Assembly: GCF_902859805.1 (NCBI RefSeq)
Contig: NZ_CADIKC010000013.1
Location: 62,001 to 126,000, forward strand
Source: Paraburkholderia sediminicola
GTDB lineage: Bacteria; Pseudomonadota; Gammaproteobacteria; Burkholderiales; Burkholderiaceae
Length of the DNA stretch: 64,000 nucleotides
Reading direction: 5' to 3'
Part shown: positions 21,521 to 30,088 of the stretch, piece by piece
Layout of the letters: each line of letters opens with the position of its first letter
Position numbering within the stretch: the first letter of the stretch is position 1
Made by a program: the position numbers and the translations under genes
The notes under the pieces: generated by a model
Database searches by the model: none
Told to the model about the DNA's origin: nothing
What the model saw: only the letters and a program-made list of their open reading frames with translations

Positions 21521-22342
21521 ATGCAAATGACTGCCCCCCAAACCGCCGACGCGCTCACGCTCTACGGCCAGACTTTCGCGAGCCGTGTGTTGCTCGGCAC
21601 CTCGCGCTATCCATCGCTGCAATCGCTGTCCGATTCGATCGACGCGGCGCAGCCCGGCATGGTGACCGTCGCGCTGCGCCGGCAGATGAACGAAGGCGGC
21701 GCCGAAGCCGGCTTCTTCGATCTGCTCAAGCGCCACGGCGTGCCGCTGCTGCCCAATACGGCCGGTTGCCTGACCGTCGGCGAGGCGGTGACGACCGCGC
21801 ATATGGCGCGTGAAATCTTCGAAACCGAGTGGATCAAGCTCGAACTGATCGGCGACGACTACACGTTGCAACCTGATCCGGTCGGCCTGATCGAAGCCGC
21901 TACGCAGTTGATCAAGGATGGTTTCAAGGTGCTGCCGTATTGCACCGAAGATCTGGTGATCGGCCGTCGCCTGCTCGATGCGGGCTGCGAGGCGCTGATG
22001 CCGTGGGGCGCGCCGATCGGCACCGGCAAGGGCGTGATCAATCCGTACGGCCTGCGCGTGTTGCGCGAACGCCTGCCCGACGTGCCGCTGATCGTCGATG
22101 CCGGCCTCGGCGTGCCGTCGCACGCAGCGCAAGTGATGGAGTGGGGCTTCGACGGCGTGCTGCTGAACACCGCCGTTTCGCAGGCAACGCATCCTGACGC
22201 GATGGCGCGCGCCTTCGCACTGGGCGTCGAAGCGGGCCGCCAGGCTTTTCTGGCGGGGCCGATGGCCGAGCGCGAAAGCGCGCACGCGAGCACGCCGGTG
22301 GTCGGCATGCCGTTCTGGCATCAAGACGGGAGCGCCGCATGA
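21521..22342 (+). CDS. thiG: Thiazole synthase
   Basis: ThiG, 273 aa, a TIM-barrel that condenses deoxyxylulose 5-phosphate, dehydroglycine and ThiS thiocarboxylate to the thiazole phosphate. The Schiff-base lysine is K106 in EWIKLELIGD. Other family marks are LLPNTAGCLTVGEAV, LMPWGAPIGTGKG and DAGLGVPSHAAQVMEWGFDG. The ATG at 21521 has GGAGA nine bases upstream; the open frame also includes an upstream TTG. Its stop overlaps thiE by 4 bp. Confidence 0.95.
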   Translation: MQMTAPQTADALTLYGQTFASRVLLGTSRYPSLQSLSDSIDAAQPGMVTVALRRQMNEGGAEAGFFDLLKRHGVPLLPNTAGCLTVGEAVTTAHMAREIFETEWIKLELIGDDYTLQPDPVGLIEAATQLIKDGFKVLPYCTEDLVIGRRLLDAGCEALMPWGAPIGTGKGVINPYGLRVLRERLPDVPLIVDAGLGVPSHAAQVMEWGFDGVLLNTAVSQATHPDAMARAFALGVEAGRQAFLAGPMAERESAHASTPVVGMPFWHQDGSAA

Positions 22343-23442
22343 CGCAAACTTTGCCTTTGACGGGCCGCGACCTCTTCTGGCCGCCCGCCGATGAACTCAC
22401 CGAAGCCGCCGAGCGGATCCGCGCCCGCCTGGGCGAGTGGCCGCCGACGCATGCGCCGTGGCGCATCTGCCTGACCGCGCCGGACGAGCCGAACGGCGGC
22501 GACCTGATCATCGTCGCCGACGCGCAGCAGCATGGCGAGCAGGTGGCGCGCTGGCAGGTGCAGGGCGCGGGCGTGATCGTCGCCGCCGAGAACGCGGCGA
22601 CGCTGCATCTGGGCGGCGAGAAATACAGTCTGGAAGGCCATCTGGCGGAAGACTGGATTCCCGCGCTGGCGGCATTTCTGGACTGCGGCTTCGATCCACA
22701 CGACGCGCTGGTGCTGGCGCTGGCGTGGCGCGACGGCGACGAAACCAAAGCGGACGACGCCTTTCCTGCCGATATCACGCACTTCCCGCGCCTCGCCGGC
22801 CTGCCGGCCGCGCCGGCGCAAGCGTTCGCGCGTTGCCCCGACCGGCTCGGTCTGTACCCGGTGCTGCCGACCGCGGAATGGGTCGAACGGGTGGTGGGTT
22901 TTGGCGTGAAAACGGTCCAGTTACGCCGCAAATCGGCCGAACCCGCCGACGAACTGAAGCGCGAAATCGCCCGCTGCGTCGCCGCGGGCCGTGAGCACGA
23001 TGCCCAGGTTTTCATCAACGATCACTGGCAAGCCGCGCTGGAAGCGGGCGCTTACGGCGTCCACCTCGGTCAGGAAGACGTGCATACGGCCGATCTGTCG
23101 GCACTTGCCGCCGCCGGCATCCGCCTCGGTCTGTCAACGCACGGTTTCTACGAGATTCTGAAAGCGCTGCACTTCCGGCCAAGCTACATTGCGTTGGGCG
23201 CGGTGTTCCCAACCACCACCAAGGTCATGCCGACCGCGCCGCAGGGCCTGAAACGTCTGGCGCGGTATGTCCGCCTGCTCGACGGCGTCGTGCCGCTGGT
23301 GGCGATCGGCGGAATCGACCTGCAGGTGCTGCCGGACGTGCTGGCGACCGGCGTGGGCTGCGCGGCCGTGGTGCGCGCTGTGACCGAGGCGGCCGACCCG
23401 GCTGCCGCGGTTTCTGCGTTGCAACATGCGTTTACGCAATAA
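22339..23442 (+). CDS. thiE: Thiamine-phosphate synthase with N-terminal extension
   Basis: Of 367 aa, only residues from about 165 on correspond to the classical ThiE of about 200-210 aa, which joins HMP pyrophosphate and thiazole phosphate. Motifs in that part are VQLRRKS, FINDHWQAAL, GVHLGQEDV, LGLSTHGFYEI, YIALGAVFPTTTK and VAIGGIDLQVL. The first 165 residues form an extra domain; the stretch GGEKYSLEGHLAEDWIPAL and the following DCGFDPHDALVLALAW faintly recall the C-terminal end of ThiD-type HMP kinases, without its ATP-binding glycines. This suggests a degenerate ThiD-ThiE fusion; that is inference. It starts at ATG overlapping the thiG stop (ATGA). Confidence 0.92.
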   Translation: MTQTLPLTGRDLFWPPADELTEAAERIRARLGEWPPTHAPWRICLTAPDEPNGGDLIIVADAQQHGEQVARWQVQGAGVIVAAENAATLHLGGEKYSLEGHLAEDWIPALAAFLDCGFDPHDALVLALAWRDGDETKADDAFPADITHFPRLAGLPAAPAQAFARCPDRLGLYPVLPTAEWVERVVGFGVKTVQLRRKSAEPADELKREIARCVAAGREHDAQVFINDHWQAALEAGAYGVHLGQEDVHTADLSALAAAGIRLGLSTHGFYEILKALHFRPSYIALGAVFPTTTKVMPTAPQGLKRLARYVRLLDGVVPLVAIGGIDLQVLPDVLATGVGCAAVVRAVTEAADPAAAVSALQHAFTQ

Positions 23443-23498
23443 TCGCCACGTTCAGTAAAGGGACAGGGCACCTCACGGCAGCATTTCCATGATGGCCC

Positions 23499-23504
23499 TA
23501 TAAT
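23499..23504 (+). promoter_or_regulatory. Candidate promoter -10 box of the mla operon
   Basis: A perfect TATAAT lies 33 bp before the mlaF start. I see no strong -35 at the normal distance, so the promoter may need an activator or the match may be chance, though the position between thiE and mlaF fits. Confidence 0.45.
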
Positions 23505-23536
23505 TCGGCCTTCCGTGTAAAAGGACTGTCAGTTTC

Positions 23537-24358
23537 GTGTCTTCCTCCCCCGAGACCTTACTCGAGCTGCGCGACGTCGACTTCGGTTATGGCGACCGGC
23601 TCGTCCTGTCGAACCTGAATCTGCGCTTCAAGCGCGGCCAGGTCGTCGCGGTTATGGGCGGCTCGGGTTGCGGCAAAACCACAGTGCTGCGCCTGATCGG
23701 CGGTCTGGTGCGCGCGCAGCGCGGCCAGATCCTGTTCCAGGGCCAGGACATCGGCGCACAAACGCGCGACGGCCTCTACGCGCTGCGCCGCAAGATGGGC
23801 ATGCTGTTCCAGTTCGGCGCGCTGTTTACCGACATGTCGGTGTTCGAAAACGTCGCTTTTGCGCTGCGCGAGCACACCGACCTCCCCGAAGAACTGATCC
23901 GCGACCTCGTGTTGATGAAGCTCAACGCGGTCGGTTTGCGCGGCGCGCGAGATCTGGCGCCGTCGGAGATTTCGGGCGGTATGGCGCGACGCGTGGCGCT
24001 CGCCCGGGCGATTGCGCTCGACCCCGAGTTGATGATGTACGACGAGCCATTCGCCGGTCTCGATCCGATCTCGCTCGGCATCACCGCGAACCTGATTCGC
24101 GCGCTGAATCAGGCACTTGGCGCGACGTCGATCCTTGTCACGCACGATGTGCCAGAATCGTTCGCGATTGCCGATTACGTCTATTTCCTCGCCAACGGCG
24201 GGGTGCATGCTGAAGGCACGCCGGCTGAGCTGCGCGCGTCGACCGATCCTACGGTGCGCCAGTTCATCGACGGCGCGCCGGATGGCCCGTTCAAATTCCA
24301 CTATCCCAGCCAGACGCCGCTCGCGGCGGACTTCGGCATCGGCGGAGGTCAGTCATGA
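23537..24358 (+). CDS. mlaF: Phospholipid ABC transporter ATP-binding protein MlaF
   Basis: Cytoplasmic ATPase of the Mla system, which moves phospholipids between inner and outer membrane and keeps the outer leaflet asymmetric. 273 aa from a GTG start. Walker A is GGSGCGKT, the Q-loop is MLFQFGALF, the signature is ISGGMARRVALARA and Walker B is LMMYDEPFAGLDP. The C-terminal tail after about residue 240 matches the MlaF extension (PDGPFKFHYPS). It is the first gene of the mla operon and overlaps mlaE by 4 bp. Confidence 0.95.
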   Translation: MSSSPETLLELRDVDFGYGDRLVLSNLNLRFKRGQVVAVMGGSGCGKTTVLRLIGGLVRAQRGQILFQGQDIGAQTRDGLYALRRKMGMLFQFGALFTDMSVFENVAFALREHTDLPEELIRDLVLMKLNAVGLRGARDLAPSEISGGMARRVALARAIALDPELMMYDEPFAGLDPISLGITANLIRALNQALGATSILVTHDVPESFAIADYVYFLANGGVHAEGTPAELRASTDPTVRQFIDGAPDGPFKFHYPSQTPLAADFGIGGGQS

Positions 24359-25122
24359 TCAGTTCGATCGGCCGCTCGGTGCTCGACGGGCTGGGCACGG
24401 CCGGCTACGCCACGCGGTTCTTCTTCCGGCTGCTGCTCGAGTTTTTCCCGTTGCTGCGCCGCCCGCGCCTTGTCACGAAGCAGATCCACTTCGTGGGTAA
24501 TTATTCGCTGGTGATCATCGCCGTGTCGGGGCTGTTCGTCGGCTTCGTGCTCGGCTTGCAGGGTTATTACACGCTGAACCGTTACGGTTCCGAACAGGCG
24601 TTGGGCCTGCTGGTCGCGCTTTCGCTGGTGCGTGAACTCGGGCCGGTGGTCACGGCGCTCCTGTTTGCGGGCCGCGCCGGCACGTCGCTCACGGCCGAGA
24701 TTGGCCTGATGAAGGCGGGCGAGCAATTGACCGCGATGGAAATGATGGCGGTGGACCCGGTCAAGGTCGTTGTCGCGCCGCGCTTGTGGGCGGGCATTAT
24801 TTCCATGCCGATCCTGGCCGCGATTTTCAGCGCGGTCGGCGTGTTCGGCGGTTATGTGGTGGGTGTGCTGCTGATCGGCGTCGATGCCGGCGCGTTCTGG
24901 TCGCAGATGCAAGGCGGCGTCGATGTCTGGCGCGACGTGGGCGCCGGGGTCATCAAGAGCGTGGTGTTCGGCCTCGCGGTGACCTTTGTGGCGCTGTTTC
25001 AGGGCTACGAAGCCAAGCCGACGCCGGAAGGCGTGTCGCGCGCCACGACCAAGACGGTCGTGTACGCATCGCTTGCGGTGCTCGGCCTCGATTTTCTGTT
25101 GACCGCACTGATGTTCAGCTAA
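24355..25122 (+). CDS. mlaE: Phospholipid ABC transporter permease MlaE
   Basis: Integral inner-membrane permease of 255 aa with about five or six hydrophobic segments. The MlaE/permease family signatures are VRELGPVVTALLFAGRAG, TAEIGLMKAGEQLTAMEMM and the C-terminal GYEAKPTPEGVSRATTKTVV. Together with MlaF, MlaB and the MlaD hexamer it forms the inner-membrane MlaFEDB complex. It starts in an ATGA overlap with mlaF. Confidence 0.96.
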   Translation: MISSIGRSVLDGLGTAGYATRFFFRLLLEFFPLLRRPRLVTKQIHFVGNYSLVIIAVSGLFVGFVLGLQGYYTLNRYGSEQALGLLVALSLVRELGPVVTALLFAGRAGTSLTAEIGLMKAGEQLTAMEMMAVDPVKVVVAPRLWAGIISMPILAAIFSAVGVFGGYVVGVLLIGVDAGAFWSQMQGGVDVWRDVGAGVIKSVVFGLAVTFVALFQGYEAKPTPEGVSRATTKTVVYASLAVLGLDFLLTALMFS

Positions 25123-25213
25123 AACTGCGCTGCACGTTTTCGCTCGGCGGGCGCGCCTCGGTTTGCGCGTGACGGGAGCGGGAGCAGCGTGGCGGATTCA
25201 CTTTGGGATGACG

Positions 25214-25777
25214 ATGAAAAAGACTGCTCTCGACTTCTGGGTCGGCCTGTTCGTGGTGTTGGGTTTCGTGGCGTTGCTGTTTCTCGCGCTGAAGGCCGGC
25301 AACATGAGCTCGTTGTCGTTTCAGGCAACGTACCCGGTCAAGCTCAAGTTCGACAATATCGGCGGACTGAAGGCGCGCGCGCCGGTGAAGAGCGCGGGCG
25401 TGACGGTCGGCCGGGTAGCCTCGATCGGCTTTGACAGCAATGCGTATCAGGCTGTCGTCACGATCGATATCGACAAGCAATACCCGTTTCCGAAAGACAC
25501 GTCGGCCAAGATCCTGACCTCGGGTCTACTGGGCGAGCAATACATCGGGCTCGAACCCGGTGGCGATAGTGAGATGCTTAAAGCGGGTGACACGATCTCA
25601 ATGACACAATCGGCGATCGTGCTGGAAAACCTGATCGGACAATTCCTGTATAGCAAGGCCGCTGACTCGGGCGCATCCAAGCCGGGCGCGGGTTCGGCCA
25701 CACCTGGGGCCGCCCCTGCCACGGCACCCGCGCCGGCGGCGCCGACTCTGCCCGCCTCTGGCGCGGCCGGTCAATAA
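25214..25777 (+). CDS. mlaD: Phospholipid transport substrate-binding protein MlaD
   Basis: Single MCE-domain protein of 187 aa anchored by one N-terminal membrane helix (FWVGLFVVLGFVALLFLALK). The MCE domain runs about residues 35-115 (YPVKLKFDNIGGLKARAPVK, AGVTVGRVASIGFD, LLGEQYIGLEPGG), followed by a helical segment and an Ala/Pro-rich tail. It binds phospholipid and forms the periplasmic channel ring. The Met at 25214 is preferred; a Met two codons earlier and an open frame to 25163 also exist. Confidence 0.94.
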   Translation: MKKTALDFWVGLFVVLGFVALLFLALKAGNMSSLSFQATYPVKLKFDNIGGLKARAPVKSAGVTVGRVASIGFDSNAYQAVVTIDIDKQYPFPKDTSAKILTSGLLGEQYIGLEPGGDSEMLKAGDTISMTQSAIVLENLIGQFLYSKAADSGASKPGAGSATPGAAPATAPAPAAPTLPASGAAGQ

Positions 25778-25788
25778 GGAGAATAAAA

Positions 25789-26826
25789 ATGCAGACCCTA
25801 CGCAAACGAGGCGTGCGCACCGTCCAGATAGCGACCTTTGCGCTCGCGACCGCTACGCTCGTCGGCTGCTCGACCGTGCAGACGCCAACCAAGGGCGACC
25901 CACTCGAGGGCTTGAACCGCACCATCTTCACCGTCAACGACAAGCTCGACCAGTACGCGTTGAAGCCGGTCGCGAAGGGCTACGTGTTCATCACGCCGCA
26001 GCCGGTGCGCGACAGCGTGACCAACTTCTTCTCGAATATCGGCGACGTCTACATCGCGGCGAACAATCTGCTGCAGTTGAAGATCACCGATGGCGTCGAA
26101 GACATCATGCGGATCGTGATCAATACGGTGTTCGGCGTCGGCGGCCTGTTCGACGTGGCGACGCTCGCCAAGCTGCCCAAGCATGACAACGACCTCGGCC
26201 TGACACTCGGCCACTACGGTGTGCCGGCGGGTCCGTACCTCGTGCTGCCGCTGTTCGGGCCGAGCACGCTGCGCGACGCGGTCGGCTCGATCGGCAATTA
26301 CTATGTGAATCCGCTCAGCTACATTCATCCGGACGGCCTGAGCTGGGCGCTGTACGGCCTGAACGTGGTCAACACGCGTGCGAATCTGCTGAACGCGAGC
26401 GACGTGCTGGAAGGCGCCGCACTGGATAAGTATTCGTTCGTGCGCAACGCGTATCTGCAGCGCCGCCAGTATCTGCTGTCGGATGGCAAGCAGTCGCAGT
26501 CTCTGCCGAACTACGGCGATGAAGCACCGCTGCCGAAGTACGACGACGTCGACAGCGGCGCGGCTGCGGCGCCTGCAGGGACGCAGGGTGCTGCCGCGAA
26601 AGCATCGGGTGCCTCCGGCGCGGCCGCCGCAACGCCGCCGCAAGCCGCTTCGGCGACTGGCGCAACCACGGGCGCAACCGGCACGGCGGCTGCACCTGAA
26701 GCCGCTTCGGGCAGCTCCGAAACGCCGCCGCTCGACCTGAACGGCGGCCCGGAAACGACGCAGATTCCGGCCGGCCAACTGGTTCCGCCGACGCGTTTTA
26801 ACTTCCCGTCATTCAAATTGCGTTGA
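25789..26826 (+). CDS. mlaA: Outer-membrane lipoprotein MlaA (VacJ)
   Basis: Outer-membrane component that removes phospholipids from the outer leaflet. 345 aa against about 250 in E. coli. The lipoprotein signal ends in LVGC (Cys27). Family marks are DPLEGLNRTIFTVNDKLD, FFSNIGDVYIAANNLLQ, NTVFGVGGLFDVAT and LVLPLFGPSTLRDAVG. About 90 C-terminal residues are a low-complexity Ala/Gly/Thr tail before a final QLVPPTRFNFPSFKLR. It sits within the mla operon, unlike E. coli where mlaA is elsewhere; 11 bp separate it from mlaD. Confidence 0.95.
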   Translation: MQTLRKRGVRTVQIATFALATATLVGCSTVQTPTKGDPLEGLNRTIFTVNDKLDQYALKPVAKGYVFITPQPVRDSVTNFFSNIGDVYIAANNLLQLKITDGVEDIMRIVINTVFGVGGLFDVATLAKLPKHDNDLGLTLGHYGVPAGPYLVLPLFGPSTLRDAVGSIGNYYVNPLSYIHPDGLSWALYGLNVVNTRANLLNASDVLEGAALDKYSFVRNAYLQRRQYLLSDGKQSQSLPNYGDEAPLPKYDDVDSGAAAAPAGTQGAAAKASGASGAAAATPPQAASATGATTGATGTAAAPEAASGSSETPPLDLNGGPETTQIPAGQLVPPTRFNFPSFKLR

Positions 26827-26944
26827 TCGTGTGGCCGTAACACCTCGATACGACTCTCGCAGTTTGCGCATGGATTGCTGCTGAACTCGCGTGTTAATGT
26901 CGGCTCAAACGGTTGCACTATTTTTAAGGCAAGCAAGGTTCGAT

Positions 26945-27577
26945 ATGAAAAAACTATTCCTGATTCCGTTGTTCGCAGCGCTGTTTTCGTTCGCCAGTGC
27001 CGGTGCATCGGCGCAAGCGGTGGACTCCAATTCGCCGGACGGCCTGATCAAGACCGTCACGCAGCAGGTGATCGACGCAGTGCGCGCCGACAAGTCGATC
27101 CAGCAAGGCGACATTTCGCACATCACGCAGCTCGTCAACGAGAAGATCCTGCCGTACACCGATTTCCGCCGCACCACGCAACTGGCGATGGGCCGCAACT
27201 GGCGCACTGCGACGCCGGAGCAGCAAAACGCCGTGGTCGAGCAGTTCAAGATGCTGCTGATCCGCACGTATTCGGGCGCGTTGGCTCAAGTGCGCGACCA
27301 GCAGATCCAGTACAAGCCGTTCCGCATGAACCCGGACGACACCGACACGGTGGTGCGCTCGGTGGTGATGAACAACGGCTCGCCGATCGAACTCGACTAT
27401 CGTCTGTACAAGACGCCGAACGGCTGGCGCGTGTATGACATCAACGTGCTCGGCGCGTGGCTGATCCAGGCGTATCAGCAACAGTTCAACGAGCAGATCC
27501 AGCAGAAGGGCGTGGACGGACTGATCCAGTTCCTCACGCAGCGTAACCAGCAACTCGCCGCGGGCAAGCAGTCGTGA
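26945..27577 (+). CDS. mlaC: Periplasmic phospholipid-binding protein MlaC
   Basis: Soluble shuttle of 210 aa that carries phospholipid between the MlaA complex and MlaD. The signal peptide MKKLFLIPLFAALFSFASAG ends near ASAQA. Family marks are PYTDFRRTTQLAMGRNWR, EQFKMLLIRTYSGAL and NGWRVYDINVLGAWLIQAY. The start at 26945 gives a clean signal peptide; the frame is open 54 bp further up. It overlaps mlaB by 4 bp. Confidence 0.96.
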   Translation: MKKLFLIPLFAALFSFASAGASAQAVDSNSPDGLIKTVTQQVIDAVRADKSIQQGDISHITQLVNEKILPYTDFRRTTQLAMGRNWRTATPEQQNAVVEQFKMLLIRTYSGALAQVRDQQIQYKPFRMNPDDTDTVVRSVVMNNGSPIELDYRLYKTPNGWRVYDINVLGAWLIQAYQQQFNEQIQQKGVDGLIQFLTQRNQQLAAGKQS

Positions 27578-27867
27578 GCGAAGTGCTGAATGCCGTCGCA
27601 AGCCGCTTTGAAAGCGGCGCGACGCTGACCCACGAGAGCGCGAAAGCCGCGCTCGAGGCGGGTTTGCAGCGCATCGCTGCTGGCGCGACCGGCGTGGATT
27701 GCGCGCCGCTCGCGCAATTCGACTCGTCCGCGCTGGCCGTCCTGCTCGCATGGGAGCGTGCCGCCCAGGCGCGCGGAACCGCCTTCGAGATCGTCAACCT
27801 GCCGGCTGGTCTCGCCAGCCTTGCACAAGCCTACGGCGTCGACACCCTCATCTCGACGCGACATTGA
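27574..27867 (+). CDS. mlaB: STAS-domain protein MlaB
   Basis: Small cytoplasmic STAS-domain protein of 97 aa that binds MlaF and stabilises the MlaFE transporter. The start is GTG in a GTGA overlap with mlaC. The STAS core is visible as GVDCAPLAQFDSSALAVLLAW, with the Asp-Ser-Ser at the position of the conserved loop, and a C-terminal helix LASLAQAYGVDTLI. Low general similarity is normal in this family; position in the operon makes the call secure. Confidence 0.9.
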   Translation: MSEVLNAVASRFESGATLTHESAKAALEAGLQRIAAGATGVDCAPLAQFDSSALAVLLAWERAAQARGTAFEIVNLPAGLASLAQAYGVDTLISTRH

Positions 27868-27926
27868 CGCTCCCCTAGCGTCACTTCCAATCGCCCCGGC
27901 CGAGCCGGGGCCACCGATTTTTGCCC

Positions 27927-27932
27927 TATAAT
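27927..27932 (+). promoter_or_regulatory. Candidate internal promoter -10 box
   Basis: A perfect TATAAT lies in the 170-bp gap between mlaB and the ABC-2 ATPase gene, just after a CCCCGGC/GCCGGGG stem (27896-27912) with a TTTTT run. This suggests partial termination after mlaB and a new start for the exporter–bolA–murA–his genes. No good -35 is seen. Confidence 0.4.
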
Positions 27933-28037
27933 CAAACGTTTTTCGGGGCATATTACCGGCCCCAATTTCGTCCCTTCCAGCACTTTTGCGCCCCCTCGGG
28001 GCTCCTTTAGGCGCCGCGACGCACGCGGCCCACAGTC

Positions 28038-28970
28038 ATGTCAGCCATAGAAATTCGTAACGTCAAGAAGCGCTACAAAGACTTGCAGGCGCTCAAGGGC
28101 GTCAGCCTCACGGTGGAAGAAGGCGAGTTCTTCGGACTGCTCGGTCCGAACGGCGCGGGCAAGACAACGCTCATCAGCATTCTCGCCGGCCTCGCGCGCG
28201 CCGATGAAGGCAGCATCGCGGTACGTGGCCATGACGTAGTCAGCGACTTCCGCGACGCGCGCCGCGCGCTCGGCGTGGTGCCGCAGGAGCTCGTGTTCGA
28301 TCCCTTCTTCACGGTGCGCGAAACCTTGCGCATCCAGTCCGGCTACTACGGGTTGCGCAACAACGACGCGTGGATCGACGAGATCATGGCCAATCTCGAT
28401 CTCACCGAAAAAGCCGACGCCAACATGCGCGCGCTGTCGGGCGGCATGAAGCGCCGCGTGCTCGTGGCGCAGGCGCTCGTGCACCGGCCGCCGGTGATCG
28501 TGCTGGATGAGCCGACCGCGGGTGTCGACGTCGAGTTGCGTCAAACCTTGTGGAAATTCATCTCGCGCCTGAATCGCGAAGGCCACACGATCGTGCTGAC
28601 CACGCACTATCTGGAAGAAGCCGAATCGCTGTGCGACCGCATCGCGATGTTACGGCGGGGCGAGGTTGTCGCGCTCGAGCGCACCAGTACGCTGCTGCAG
28701 CGCTTCGCCGGCATGCAGCTGTTCCTGCGTTTTACGCAAGGCGCGTTGCCGGCCGAGTTGCGTCCGCTCGAAGTGGAAAGCGGCGCGGGCAACGGCAATG
28801 GCCGTCAGCATCTGCTGCGGCTCGCGAGCTATGACGATGTCGAGCGGATTCTCGCGCTGTGCCGCGCGGCGGGCTGCGCATTCGAAGAAATCGAGGTCCG
28901 CAAAGCCGACCTCGAAGATGTGTTCGTTCAGGTGATGAACGGTCCGGAAGTGATCGAGGGGCTGGCATGA
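28038..28970 (+). CDS. ABC-2 type transporter ATP-binding protein
   Basis: ATPase of 310 aa of the YadG/CcmA-like class. Walker A is GPNGAGKTT, the Q-loop VVPQELVF, the signature LSGGMKRRVLVAQAL and Walker B VIVLDEPTAGVD. A C-terminal domain of about 80 residues follows, typical of drug or polysaccharide exporters. It pairs with the following permease (4-bp overlap). The substrate is unknown; its place between mlaB and ibaG suggests an envelope role. Confidence 0.92.
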   Translation: MSAIEIRNVKKRYKDLQALKGVSLTVEEGEFFGLLGPNGAGKTTLISILAGLARADEGSIAVRGHDVVSDFRDARRALGVVPQELVFDPFFTVRETLRIQSGYYGLRNNDAWIDEIMANLDLTEKADANMRALSGGMKRRVLVAQALVHRPPVIVLDEPTAGVDVELRQTLWKFISRLNREGHTIVLTTHYLEEAESLCDRIAMLRRGEVVALERTSTLLQRFAGMQLFLRFTQGALPAELRPLEVESGAGNGNGRQHLLRLASYDDVERILALCRAAGCAFEEIEVRKADLEDVFVQVMNGPEVIEGLA

Positions 28971-29722
28971 GTGGTTTTCGAACGCTGTTTTACAAGGAAA
29001 TCCTGCGTTTCTGGAAGGTGTCGTTCCAGACCGTGCTGGCGCCGGTTATCACCGCGCTGCTGTATCTGACGATTTTTGGCCACGCGCTGCGCGGTCACGT
29101 TCAGGTCTATCCGGGCGTCGAGTACACGAGCTTTCTGATTCCCGGTCTCGTGATGATGAGCGTGCTGCAGAATGCCTTTGCGAACAGCTCGTCCTCGTTG
29201 ATCCAGTCGAAGATCACGGGCAACCTGGTGTTCGTGCTGCTGCCGCCGTTGTCGCACTACGAGATGTTCGGCGCGTATGTGCTTGCTGCCGTGGCGCGGG
29301 GTCTTGCGGTCGGCTTCGGCGTGTTCATTGTGACGATCTGGTTCGTGCCGGTCAGCTTCAGCGCGCCGCTTTACATCATCGCGTTCGCGATTTTTGGCGC
29401 GGCGATCCTGGGCACGCTCGGTTTGATCGCCGGCATCTGGGCCGAAAAGTTCGATCAGCTTGCTGCATTTCAAAACTTTCTGATTATGCCGCTCACGTTC
29501 CTCTCGGGCGTGTTCTACTCGACGCATACGCTGCCACCGGTGTGGCGCGAAGTGTCGCGGCTCAATCCCTTTTTCTACATGATCGACGGCTTTCGCTACG
29601 GTTTCTTCGGGATGTCGGATATCAATCCGCTCGTGAGCCTTGCGATCGTTGCCGGTTTCTTTGTGGTGCTGGCCGTGGTGGCGATGCGCATGCTCGCCTC
29701 CGGCTACAAACTGCGCCACTGA
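28967..29722 (+). CDS. ABC-2 type transporter permease
   Basis: Inner-membrane permease of 251 aa with six predicted helices of the ABC-2 family. Visible marks are FYKEILRFWKVSFQTVLAPV at the N-terminus, YTSFLIPGLVMMSVLQNAF, and FLSGVFYSTHTLPPVWREVS with NPFFYMIDGFRYGFFG near the C-terminus (YadH-like). The start overlaps the ATPase stop as ATGA. BolA follows after 15 bp. Confidence 0.92.
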   Translation: MSGFRTLFYKEILRFWKVSFQTVLAPVITALLYLTIFGHALRGHVQVYPGVEYTSFLIPGLVMMSVLQNAFANSSSSLIQSKITGNLVFVLLPPLSHYEMFGAYVLAAVARGLAVGFGVFIVTIWFVPVSFSAPLYIIAFAIFGAAILGTLGLIAGIWAEKFDQLAAFQNFLIMPLTFLSGVFYSTHTLPPVWREVSRLNPFFYMIDGFRYGFFGMSDINPLVSLAIVAGFFVVLAVVAMRMLASGYKLRH

Positions 29723-29737
29723 TCAGGAGCATCTCTC

Positions 29738-29977
29738 ATGTTGCCGACTCCCGAACAGGTCAAGCAATACATCGCGGCTGGGCTCGCTTGCCAGCATCTC
29801 GAAGTCGAAGGCGACGGTCAGCATTTCTTTGCGACCATCGTTGCCGAGAGTTTCGAAGGCAAGCGTCTGATCCAGCGCCATCAACTCGTGTATGCGGCGC
29901 TCGGCGACCGCATGCGCGAAGAAATCCACGCGCTCAGCATGAAGACGCTGACGCCCGCCGAATGGCAGAACGCGTAA
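29738..29977 (+). CDS. ibaG: BolA family protein, IbaG-like
   Basis: Protein of 79 aa of the BolA fold (class II KH-like). In E. coli ibaG lies between mlaB and murA; the same order holds here apart from the inserted exporter genes. The pattern HLEVEGDGQHFFATIVAESF and RLIQRHQLVYAAL is typical, with the conserved His of RHQLVY. BolA proteins bind monothiol glutaredoxins and iron-sulfur clusters; the precise role in the envelope locus is not settled. Confidence 0.9.
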   Translation: MLPTPEQVKQYIAAGLACQHLEVEGDGQHFFATIVAESFEGKRLIQRHQLVYAALGDRMREEIHALSMKTLTPAEWQNA

Positions 29978-30088
29978 TCTGGAAATTTAGTGCGAATTAC
30001 TCAAGAAGGACGCGACGCCGGTAGCGGCGCGTCGAACACAGTCAAAGCGGGCCCGGCTGAAGTCCGGGTCAATCAGGAACTGACAGGC

